A stretch of 64,000 nucleotides of DNA from Laccaria trichodermophora (taxonomy: Eukaryota > Basidiomycota > Agaricomycetes > Agaricales > Hydnangiaceae): contig JACTVC010000012.1 in the NCBI GenBank assembly GCA_018417955.1, positions 806,001 to 870,000 on the forward strand, in the 5' to 3' direction. Position numbers and translations under genes: made by a program. The notes under the pieces are model-generated. The model had not been told where the DNA came from, ran no database searches, and worked only from the letters and a program-made list of their open reading frames with translations. Of the stretch, positions 35,861 through 45,995 are shown piece by piece (the stretch's first letter is position 1; every line of letters starts with the position of its first letter).

Positions 35861-37179
35861 CTAATGCCATGTCCGGCTGCAAAGTGGCAAGTGAGTGGAT
35901 TCTCCCACCATCCCGCCATCCTGCCATCTCGCCATCCTGCCATCCCGCCATCCCGCCATCCCGCCATCCCGCCATCCCACCATCCTGCCATCCCACCATC
36001 CCATCATCCTCCCATCCTTCCATCTTTCCATCCTGCCATCCTGCCCTGTCATCAGCATTATATCTCAACCATTACTGGCCACTTCTCTCCAAAAACCCTG
36101 CTAATTATATCTTGATGTAGTCTATGTCATACTCAAAACAAGAACCTATAGTAGTGTAGTTGACATGCATCTCCCTCAATGTTCCCCATGGTATGTATAC
36201 CTTTACTGTAGCCTCCCCAAAGCAGAAAGAAAACAGTGTATATTATATATGCTTAATTTGTGGTAGCTCAGAATAGCCATTTGGGGTTCTGAGTATCTGT
36301 ATTGCACAACATGCCCAGAAGACATATAAATCCCATGGGAGTTCCAGAGGAATATGTTCAATTATTATTTGCATGACATGAAGATATAAGGTTCTAATTG
36401 GAGCAACTTACCTGGTAAATGGTGCATGGAGAGGAGGGAGGAATACATTGTATCCATTAGTTACATCACCACCGTTTCACCAATGAGAGTCAAAAGTGGG
36501 TTGGAGGTAGGGATGGGATAGCTAGAAAGAAGTTTTAAAGGAATTACAGAGATTGACAAGACAAGATAATGATTTCAGAAGATTATATATGGAGCAGGAC
36601 AATGGTACATGGATAGTCACTAACATTCCAGCCATATCTCTGTATCTACCAAAACAGATATTTAAAACATCCTGCCTTCCTTACCTGATCAATACTCTTT
36701 GAACAACCTACTAGCTACCCCAGCCTTAAGTGAACCTCACACCATATATAATAAACACAACCAAAATATGATTAGGAACTTTTTTGGAGAGAAATGATCC
36801 AGTAACAGTGGAAATACTATACTCATGACTGGTGGGCGGAATGGGGGCGGGATTACACCTATTGGAGAAACTAGTGCCTGATTTAGTAATTGTCGGTCAA
36901 CAATGATGGCATTGAGAGGGAGCATCAGGCGGATGGTGTGAAAGTTATAACTAACTTGTCTATTCGGCATTGGTGTATGAATGGCTCCGAGCTCGGGGAA
37001 CAACCCTCATCAGTTGTGTTATCTTGTCTGCTCGGTAATATCACACCCAGACTGAAATGATACAGATGCAACCCAGGCATGTTCAGTGATATACTTCACT
37101 TGTAGGCTCAGTAGTGGTCCACTTCAACCATCCGTAGACAGCATAACAATTTCATATTTAATCATCAGCAGCAGCCCAG
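35861..37179. other. Centre of the nested element, including an 8-bp microsatellite
   Basis: 35905-36045 is a run of about 17 imperfect GCCATCCC units. The rest (36050-37179) is single-copy, with no convincing gene; ORFs there are below 90 codons and without family resemblance. This is the loop between the two inverted satellite arrays. Confidence 0.8.
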
Positions 37180-39360
37180 GTGTTTTTACCAATTTAATTC
37201 ACTTGTCTGCTTGGTTATATTCGACCTGGCCTCGGCACCAGCCAAAGTACTTCAATGATTTAATAGTAAATCGGCTCTATTATCCGGGATGCAGGCTGGT
37301 CACTTTTACCGATTTAATTCACTTGTCTGTTCGGTTATTTTCCACTCGGCCTCAGCACCAGTTAAAGTACTTCACCAATTTAATATTAAATTGGCTCTAT
37401 TACCCGTGACACAGCGCAGGCATTGTTACCAATTTAATTCACTTGTCTGCTCAGTTATTTTCCACCCGGCCTCGGCACCAGCCAAAGTACTTCACCAATC
37501 TAATATTGAATTGGCTCTATTATCCAAGATGCAGCCCAGGCACTTTTACCGATTTGATTCACTTGTCTGCTCGGTTATTTTCCACTCGGCCTCGGCACCA
37601 CTTAGAGTACTTCACCAATTTAATATTAAATCAGCTCTATTACCCGAGACATAGCCTGGGCACTTTTACCGATTTAATTCACTTGTCTGCTCGGTCATTT
37701 TTCACCTGGCCTCGGCACCAGCCAAAGTACGTCACCAATTTAATATTAAATCAGCTCTATTACCCAAGACGTAGCCTGGGCACTTTTACCGATTTGATTC
37801 ACTTGTTTGCTCGGTTATTTTCCACTCGGCCTCGGCACCACTTAAAGTACTTCACCAATTTAATATTAAATCGGCTCTATTACCCGAGACATAGCCTGGG
37901 CACTTTTACCAATTTAATTCACTTGTCTGCTCGGTCATTTTTCACCCAGCCTCGGCACCAGCCAAAGTACGTCACCAATTTAATATTAAATCAGCTCTAT
38001 TACCCGAGACGTAGCCTGGGCACTTTTACCGATTTAATTCACTTGTCTGCTCGGTCATTTTTCACCTGGCCTCGGCACCAGCCAAAGTACGTCACCAATT
38101 TAATATTAAATCAGCTCTATTACCCGAGACGTAGCCTGGGCACTTTTACCGATTTAATTCACTTGTCTGCTCGGTTATTTTCCACCCAGCCTCGGCACCA
38201 GCCAAGTACTTCACCAATCTAATATTGAATTGGCTCTATTATCCAAGATGCAGCCCAGGCACTTTTACCGATTTGATTCACTTGTCTGCTCGGTTATTTT
38301 CCACTTGGCCTCGGCACCACTTAAAGTACTTCACCAATTTAATATTAAATCGGCTCTATTACCCGAGACATAGCCTGGGCACTTTTACCGATTTAATTCA
38401 CTTGTCTGCTCGGTTATTTTCCACCCGGCCTCGGCACCAGCCAAAGTACTTCACCAATCTAATATTAAATTAGCTCTATTATCCAAGATGCAGCCCAGGC
38501 ACTTTTACCGATTTGATTCACTTGTCTGCTCGGTTATTTTCCACTCGGCCTTGGCACCACTTAGAGTACTTCACCAATTTAATATTAAATTGGCTCTATT
38601 ACCCGAGATGTAGCCTGGGCACTTTTACCGATTTAATTCACTTGTCTGATCGGTTATTTTCCACCCAGCCTCGGCACCAGCCAAAGTACTTCACCAATTT
38701 AATATTAAATTGGCTCTATTATCCAAGATGCAGCCCGGGCACTTTTACCGATTTGATTCACTTGTCTGCTTGGTTATTTTCCACTCGGCCTCGGCACCAG
38801 TTAAAGTAGTTCACCAATTTACCATTAAATCAGCTCTATTACCCGAGATGTAGCCTGGGCACTTTTACCGATTTAATTCACTTGTCTGCTCGGTCATTTT
38901 TCACCTGGCCTTGGCACCAGCCAAAGTACAACAATTTAATAGTAAATCGGCTCTATTATCCGAGACGCAGCCTGAGCACTTTTGCTGATTTAACTCACTT
39001 GTCTGCTCGGTTATTTTCCACTTGACCTTGGCACCAGCCAAAGTACTTCACCAATTTAATATAAAATCGGCTCTATTATCTGAGACATGGCCCGGGCACT
39101 TTTGATGATTTAATTCACTTGTCTGCTCAGTCGTTTTTCACCCAGCCAAAGTACTTCAACAATTTAATATCACCCGATGTGCAGCCCAGGCATTTTTACC
39201 CATTTCATTCACTTGTCTGCTTGATTATTTTGCATCTGGACATGGCACCAGCCAAGGTACTTCAACAGTTTAGAATTCAAATGCCTGCATCACCCGATGT
39301 GCACCTTTACTGATGTAATTCATGTCTGCTTGGTGTAACTTCACCCGGACATGGTGCCAG
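37180..39360 (+). repeat. 120-bp satellite array, right arm (opposite orientation)
   Basis: About 18 units, the inverse complement of the left array (for example TTTAATTCACTTGTCTGCTC). Units on the inner side alternate between two variants (GGTCATTTTTCAC and GGTTATTTTCCAC), which hints at a 240-bp higher-order unit at 37560-38640. Outer units after 38890 are shortened. Confidence 0.93.
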
Positions 39361-40087
39361 CTCACACATCTTTTCCGTGAAAAAATGCACTGGCTCAGAC
39401 ACAATGATTTAATATGGAATCGATTCAATCACTCAAGGTGAAACCCGGGTATTTGTACTATTTCCCACTTGTCGGCTCCATTATTTTGCATCTGAACATG
39501 TTTGATTCGCTGTTTCCATGCATTTGTACAGATTCAATGACCTTGTCTGCTCAGTAACTTTGCACCAGAATACAGGACCAGCTAATGTACTCAATGGCCT
39601 GATGCAAACATAAAACCAGAGGGTGATTTTGAATGCAGGACATGGAAAAGAACATTAGGGGGTTGGTATAACATATGAACAAGTAAACTTAGCTAGGCCA
39701 TGTGTTAGCCGGGCTGGCTATCATCACGGGACAGATGGCAACATAAATTGTTTAATTGGAGACAAGCCAAAGAATGGTAGGGAGTGTGGTGCCGACTGGG
39801 CCTGGCCATATCCGGGCTGGAGATGGCAACAGATGGGGGCCGGCCTCATCTCTGCTCGGGGCTGACAATGACATTCATGACCTCGGGTATGTAAACTGAC
39901 TTTGCCGAGCCAGGGTGCAGCAAGTGGGCTGATCCATATTGTGAGGAATCAAAAGCGGTTCAGCTGACCCACAATCCAAGGCAATTTCAGCGGGGTCAAT
40001 TCATCCTTAGGCTGGTCGGCCGGCACACAGAACCACTCATCAAGAAAATATGGGTGGCCGAGCCAGCTTTGATGGGGTCAACATATA
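39361..40087. other. Right subterminal segment of the nested element
   Basis: Diverged satellite remnants to about 39600, then single-copy sequence rich in GGCCGGCC- and GGCTGGTC-like words. No gene seen. Confidence 0.6.
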
Positions 40088-40151
40088 CATCGGCTCATCA
40101 GCAGGCACCATCAACCATGGCCTGTTTGTATGGTCAGGGGGCTCAGTGTTG

Positions 40152-41270
40152 TTGGGGTAAGGTCACTAATACTTGTGGGAATGCCGACGTATTTGTTCTT
40201 GGTCTCATCCCAGATTTCCGTGAGTCTGTCAGCTGCGTTTTGCCGACCTTCTCGAGGTAAGTGTCCGTGATAGCGCACATGACCTTCCTCCCATGGCTTT
40301 TTGAACTTGTAAACGGCACCCTCCTCATTCAACCCCGCTTGTAATCCCTTCTCTTCGTCGCGAGACAGATAGTTGACGCAGACGAGTTTAAGTTCTGGAT
40401 CACCCGGCCCACGAGAGTTGTTTAATTCTTGAAAGGCCCTCTTCGCCTCTGGGTGAACATAGGAGCTGCAGTTACGACCAAGCTTTCGGACATCGTTGAC
40501 TGCTTCGATGTAGTCCTCAATAACGTGGGGGGCTGTAAACCCAGGTGGAATTGGAACCCAAGTGGAGGAATCGTTATCGAACATCAAAGTCCGATCGTCT
40601 GCTGGACTGCGGGGTCCCTCCTCAGGCAGAAACCCGTGATACTGGCGATAGCCACCTTCTGGATACGAGAAGCGATAACCTTGGTCGCCTTGAAGACTGT
40701 AATTGATAGCCTCCAAGTCATCGTCGGTGAAGTCACCGATAGACATTAAGTCGACGCGTTCGGGCAATTTGTCTTCGTTTGAGGAGGCATTGGTAGCTGG
40801 GGCATTCGCAGGCGTGGGGGCGGGGGAACCTGCAGAGTGCGCCGGATGAACACTGGTTAAAAGGCGTAAGCTTGTGACTCTGGTGCCGCCGCAGGTCAGC
40901 CGACTAAAGTCTGGCTGTACTGCCTTGCCGACATAAAGTCTGAGAAGGCGGAATCGACTAAAGTCTGATTCCACGACGATAAAATGTAAGAAGATGTGCA
41001 CTTACATTGCATTGTTCGCTGCTGCCTTTGCATTGGTTGCTGCCGCCTTCAGCCTTGCTTCTGCTTGAGCGAGGTTCATTCTTTGCGCGTCGTTGCGAGT
41101 GGGGATGAGGACACAGTCGAGAGCTTCGCGTGTAGTCCCGTTCTGAACTGTCGAGGATTCAGAATCCTGCTTGTCTGTGTTTGCCTGGTCATCGAGCGTC
41201 AGGGAGGGGGAGACAGGTTAATATGTGGACACGCACTGGGGAAATGGTGTCTTCCTTGTTGTTTTTGGTT
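40152..41270 (-). pseudogene. 5' part of split gene X
   Basis: An exon near 41255-41010 encodes an Ala-rich helix (MNLAQAEARLKAAATNAKAAA). It is joined by an intron of about 150 bp, which itself carries two GACT/AGTC palindromes, to an exon reading down to 40152. This exon encodes two copies of a module: RQYHGFLPEEGP followed by TWVPIP, and VRYHGHLPREGR followed by KYVGIP. A third relative of the module (WVIPTNCPGIPDD, DYVDAVN) begins the downstream part at 33121, which supports these being one gene. The true start is unclear: a TAA precedes the Ala-rich exon in frame, so either the internal Met is used or an upstream exon exists. Confidence 0.58.
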
Positions 41271-41649
41271 TTTCTAGCCTTAGTACCTCCCTAGTGAAAT
41301 GCCACGTCAATGGATATATGGGAGAGGGGAAAACAGTGTTCAACTAACTGCATTTTGCTTCGACAGGGGGGCGGCCCTAGGTCTAGTTTGGTTTTTGGAT
41401 CTTGTTTGAGTACGATGAGACATTTAAAGGAGTTGGACGATTGGTTGAGAGATTATAGTAGGTTGAGTGGGGAAAGTTGCTTGTAAGAGTTTGAGACCAT
41501 TAAATAAGTGCGGGAGGTCACGTGGTCGTGACATCAGTCCATATATATCGCACAGGTAATCTACGGGACAGCGTAGCGGAATGACTCGCTGAGTGCCGCC
41601 TTGATGGGCTGTGGGTAAATTAAATTCATCACAAAAAGGAATCAGCCAG

Positions 41650-42001
41650 CGACCAACCTGAACGGTCAAAAATCTGACGGTTTCAGCGACCTTGGGCATG
41701 CGAGTCATGCCACGAACAAGGATAAATCTCTTGGGCCTTGACAGGAGCATCACTCAGAGCTTTCTTGCAAGACTCAATGGTGCGTTGAACAAGAGGTCCG
41801 ATGAGAGCTTCAAATTGAGAACGATTCAGCTTCTTATTGACATGCATTGGACCTGAGGCGTCAGCTGTGATGAAAGGAAGATTGATTTCGGTTTGCGTGG
41901 TCGACAACAATTCAATCTTGGCCTTCTCGGCGGCTTCACGAACACGTTGGATTTCCATTCGGTCATTCTTGAGATCGATGCCCGATTCTAATTTGAGCTC
42001 G
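41650..42001 (-). pseudogene. Captured fragment of a mitochondrial Hsp70 (SSC1-type) gene
   Basis: About 115 codons match the end of the ATPase domain of mitochondrial Hsp70: [54 protein letters not shown] and, after a frameshift near 41715, [15 protein letters not shown]. The family protein has about 650 residues; only roughly residues 275-395 are present, with no nucleotide-binding start and no substrate-binding domain. A few codons between AQEI and LVRG are missing, which causes the frameshift. The fragment lies on the same strand as gene X and about 380 bp before it, and could serve as a 5' exon or promoter piece. It is a captured host-gene fragment, not a working chaperone. Confidence 0.92.
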
Positions 42002-42339
42002 TCGAGAACTGGGATGCCAATTCCACTTGAGGGAGGTTGCACATGTGCAAACATGTGTCTACGAAGGCGAATTTATGCACAGTAAGTAAAAAGCACCAGA
42101 ACTAACGCACAAGAGGGGGTACGTACCAACAGAGCACGCTGGGCTGGGCGCCCTTGAAGCAGAAAAACACACTAGAAGCCAAAAAAGCACGCTTGAAGCA
42201 GAAAAAAGCACTTTATCAAAATACAAAAAGGGCGTGAACGATGATATAACACATACGTGATGAAGACGCAATTCCAGGCGCCCTGGGGTCGAAATGGGTG
42301 CACTTCGTTCAATGTAGAATGGACTTGCGCCGCCATTTG

Positions 42340-42935
42340 AATAGGTGAACCGACTACAGTCTGGTAAGATCTGAAGAAAAAGACCGGCTAAAGTCAGATC
42401 AAATAAACTAGCTAGCGACCTATAGTCTGCAGGTGGTAGTAAACGTCGCAGTCGTAGTGTTCGCGTCGACAAGGCATCCAGTACTCCAGTAGATCAGGAG
42501 TGATCGAGGTCTGATCTAATCAGCCGACTATAGTCTGGCTGTATGGCGCAGAGAACAACCGACTCAAAGTCTGGTCTGCAAAAACCAGCGACTTAAAGTC
42601 TGCTGGCAACCTGGGGCATGAGAGTAAGCAATAGACGCTTGTGAACGTGCTTGAACCTTGATTGAGCCGTTGCTCCGCATGTCCGTCCGGTGTTGTTGAC
42701 TGTGGTGGGCACTGCCAAACACATTTGTATTCAAGTTTGGAAATCGTTGCAAGGTCGTCTACCTATACACGTCGTCTTCCTTCTTCACTACTCCGAGGCT
42801 AGGAGTCTGATCTAAAGGTAAGCCCACCCTCCCACCTTCGTTCACCAACCTACGAACCCTGAGATCAGACTTTGAGTCGGTCTAACCGCCATCTACCAGA
42901 CTTTAAGTCGGTGGATTGGAACGAGCAGACTGTTA
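42340..42935. promoter_or_regulatory. Cluster of GACT/AGTC palindromes between divergent transcription units
   Basis: At least nine copies of a core such as CGACTATAGTCTG, CGACTTAAAGTCTG or CAGACTTTAAGTCGG occur at about 42350, 42380, 42416, 42523, 42555, 42587, 42865, 42889 and 42920, in both orientations. Two more lie in the gene X intron near 40898 and 40953. The core is GACT-N1-4-AGTC, a near-perfect palindrome, usually flanked by C and T/G. It lies before the companion gene (43187) and upstream of the minus-strand genes. It could bind a dimeric regulator or the element's own protein; this is inferred from recurrence only. Confidence 0.55.
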
Positions 42936-43186
42936 GTCGTTCGTTCACGCGGGAGGGTTTTGCACTGGTTGCTAACGTTCGAGCAAGCTGCTCTATCGTC
43001 ATTTTCTTCATCTTCCATCGTGTCGATCGATTTATTCCCAAGACATAGTAAGTTTTCCTCTTCCTCTTAAACCATCGGCGAGATCTGAAGCCAATAGACG
43101 GCTGAATGGACATTTATTTTTTCTAGAAGTTGATTTCCACATCTTCGTACACCTGAACAACCCCCTCACCTCCAACCAAATACACG

Positions 43187-45778
43187 ATGGCTTCCTCCAA
43201 ATCGGATCCTTTACTTCATGCCTGTGAGTTCCAACCTACTGTGATGTGTACGGCAATGGATTGACGCGAATATGATAGATGGTTCTCCCGATGTCTTTGG
43301 TCGATATCACTACAACGACGGAAATACTAAATTTGACACTTACGAGCGGTCGGAGGATGGTAAGCATTGATGCGCTAAGTGCAGTTGGATTGCTTTCTTA
43401 ACGATGCATTTTAGATGAAATAACGGCCTACGACGCTTTCGCCATTGCAGAACTATACGAAGAATATATCCCAGCTGATAACGCGCCTGTCACCCCGTCG
43501 CCCAGCATCTCTCCCAGTCAGGCCATCCCCAGGCGGATGATTGTCACTTCGCCTAATGCTGACTGGATGCCATACATCTCCCTTCGAGCAAGGGATGTTC
43601 GTGCCCGGGAAGACGGTCGATTCGCTTGGGCTGATTTCACCCTTTGCCCCCAGTGGTTTATAGAAAGCCAGTGGCATCTCCCCTTCGTCCGTACACGCCC
43701 ACCAGCCGTGACAATAAAAAGTCATGAGTTGAGCTTCTGTTGGTGGGAAATGAGCGATCACCATTTCGTTGAGGCTCATGGCTCTGCTTTCCGCGATTTA
43801 GGAACACTTGAACCCGATATCGCAGACGCCTTTCGAGCGGAGGCGAAAAAACTTCATTTAGCATGCCGGTCTGTTCAGCAGCATAAGGATCCCGGCCGCC
43901 TCTTCTATCTCGCCAACAAGACCACTGATGCCGCCCTCCAACTGAAATTCTGCAATTTCACGAGGAGGGACCTTGTCTACCGGATTGCCTGTTTCCAGCG
44001 TCTCTATCTAGAGACTCTCGCCATGTACGAGTGGCATAAAAAGTGGACCTTTCGCCTCAACGACACTACGGGCAAAATATATGAAATAGATGAGTCGATT
44101 ATGGGAGCGATCACCGACAGTCCTGATTGCATAGCGGTGCTCTACCGCGTCGGGACACCTGCTTGGTATGTCCGGCCTCCGGGCAATATTCCTCACGACA
44201 TGACAATTCGTGCCATCGTGGCACCTGGATGGGACCAGAAGCCAAATTACCGTGGGCGATCGGCGAGCGAGTATGATCCACGGGAGTTCACCTCTCGGGA
44301 TTACCCCAACGCCCCTTTTCAGACTGTCATCACCGCATCCCCCCGAAGCGGCGCGTATGTTGCAGCATGTCAGCAGTGGTGCGAGGGTCATTTTGGTCCA
44401 ATTGTCTCCCAAACCGTGGTGAAGGAGCCTGTGGCCACGGCGGAGTCGATGCAGAGACCTGTTGGTTTCAAAGATTCTCTTGCAACACCTGCTCGGACGG
44501 AGTTCTCGCAAATGCCACGTTCTGGTAGGTTGTGCTATTTTTTGCAACTACGCATCTAACTCGCTTGTAGAATCTTCCACGCAATCTGTCGCAGCGCCCG
44601 CTCGGTCGGAGTTCTCGCGAATGCCACGTTCTGGTAGGTTTACACTACTTTTCACGACTACGTATCTAAACCCTCTTGTAGAATCTTCCACACTGAAGCA
44701 GGAAAAGACTGCGCTTCGTAAGTCTCATCTTTTGTGAATATTATCAAGGAAACTAACGGAATGACTCTTAGCTTCCGTGAACACCACGAAATTCCGCGAG
44801 CCAGAATTGGACTTCGTACCACGGCAATCGCCTGCTTGGAAGCATGCGTTGGCTTCGGTGGATACGGACCCACGTCGCATCATCTCCGTGCCCTCTGCAC
44901 AAAAGTTTCGGGGATATCAATTCCCCGATCCTTTTCTGTTCATCACCGGTGTGAACCACAGAGCGATGATCTTGGCGTGGTTGATGATGCGAGGACAGTG
45001 GCTCCAATCACTGGTGGATGTTGACTCTGTTCCCCACCTTCCGATGCCCCAGCACTGGCGCAATTTCCTGCACGACTTTGCAAGAGATATGCGTTTGCTG
45101 CCTTCAAACCCATCTGCAAGCCAAAGAACGACAGTCAGCGGTGGAGTTACGAAGAACAAGGGGGCCAAGCCAATCGCCGCTATGACACAACAACAGCGGC
45201 GTTCGCATAAGGCCAAGGAGGCACAGGGTTCAATCTTCTCGGGAGTGGTGATGCTCGCTGGTCGGCCAAACGTCATCTTTTGGGGTGATGTGGCGGTCAT
45301 GCAAGGGGAGTCTGATCTTCTCTCTGCCCCCATAATGGCGCAGGTCATCTGAAACGCCTTTGAGCAAAACTTCCGGTATGAAATTCGCCACCTTGACCAC
45401 CTACTCTTGCCTGCAGCCTGGGCCTCTGATTCGGCTGCAGGTCTTCGTGAAGATCTGATTCGCCGTGTTTTTCCCGATGACAGTGATGGCCTACTTGTTG
45501 CGGAACGACGATCAAATCAAGGGCTGGCAGCTGGGAACTGGAGGGATCGTTTGAATAATGTGGAGGCCTTGCGGCGGTTGATGGTGGGATGGCCAGGTGA
45601 AGCTGCATGGCGATTGAAGGCACGGTATATTTCTTCGGACACCACACAGACTCGATTTGAAGAGACAGAGCGAATGGTGGCGTGCCTTTACTGCCAAACC
45701 TTCTTCGATACGTTTGGACGAGCCCCGTGCACACCACATCAAGCACCTTTCCTTAACAACACATCATCTTTGGCTTAG
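43187..45778 (+). CDS. KDZ-linked companion protein, copy 2 (nearly intact, one in-frame TGA)
   Basis: The six-exon model is 43187-43223, 43279-43359, 43415-44524, 44571-44633, 44682-44717 and 44772-45778. All introns are GT..AG and 46-55 nt, and the total is 778 codons in one frame. The only defect is TGA at 45350-45352 (codon 636), where copy 1 has Trp (TGG), so G-to-A explains it. Conserved blocks shared with copy 1 are ITAYDAF, VTSPNADWMPYI, RFAWADFTLCPQW, SAFRDLGTLE, EAKKLH, LVYRIACFQRLYLETLAM, MGAITDS, ASPRS, GYQFPDP, QWLQSL, IFWGDVAVM, FEQNFRYE, NWRDR and YCQTFFDTFGRAP. No signal peptide or membrane segment. It ends 217 bp before the KDZ start on the same strand. The link to KDZ suggests a transposon-encoded helper or passenger. 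No enzymatic motif is recognised, and I see none of the TET/JBP signatures known to accompany some fungal KDZ elements. Confidence 0.8.
44513..44728 (+). repeat. Tandem duplication of an exon-intron unit (108 bp)
   Basis: ATGCCACGTTCTG followed by GTAGGTT recurs 108 bp apart (44513 and 44621), each with an intron ending CTTGTAG and then AATCTTCCAC. The duplicate adds exon 44571-44633 (21 codons), so the frame is preserved. Copy 1 of the gene shows a different exon duplication. Confidence 0.85.
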
Positions 45779-45995
45779 CGGTGGACACGGACTTTTTATC
45801 ATGACAGAATATACATAGGACTCGGTAGTTTTTGTACGGACTGTAGCGGCGTTTTTTTGTTGATGAATCTTGACATATACCGACTTTTGGCATGGGAATG
45901 GCAGTTCTCGGCCGATCACGCTGGTCAGATAATGAAGGTAACGAAGTGACGTTTCATTCCTTCCCTCGCACCCACCCCTCTGAGTCCTCTTTATC

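Larger units (their letters stand above)
33122..40151. mobile_element. Nested foldback-like element with inverted satellite arms
   Basis: About 62 bp at the left (CAACACTGAG.. from 33122) and at the right (ending CTCAGTGTTG at 40151) are inverse complements with about five mismatches, including ACAAACAGGCCAT and TTGATGGTGCCTGCTGATG. Inside, two arrays of a 120-bp satellite face each other (33590-35860 and 37180-39360) around a 1.3-kb centre. No transposase is seen, so it would be non-autonomous. Gene X exons on the minus strand end at both borders, which suggests insertion into that gene. I found no clear target duplication. Confidence 0.7.

Noticed and set aside
35833..36120. Proline/histidine-rich ORFs in the GCCATCCC microsatellite
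   Set aside because: Simple-sequence repeat, open in all frames on both strands.
37443..38473. Long open frames in the 120-bp satellite arrays (also on the minus strand at 33670-35728)
   Set aside because: The period is 40 codons, so a frame free of stops in one unit stays open across all; there is no start context, no variation pattern of a protein and no family resemblance.
42059..42472. 137-codon minus-strand ORF overlapping the palindrome cluster
   Set aside because: Composition follows short internal repeats (GAAGCAGAAAAA) and palindromes; no resemblance to any protein.
43187..45778. Companion gene as a TET/JBP oxygenase, the known KDZ partner in fungi
   Set aside because: No HxD...H iron-binding pattern or oxygenase signature is recognisable in either copy.
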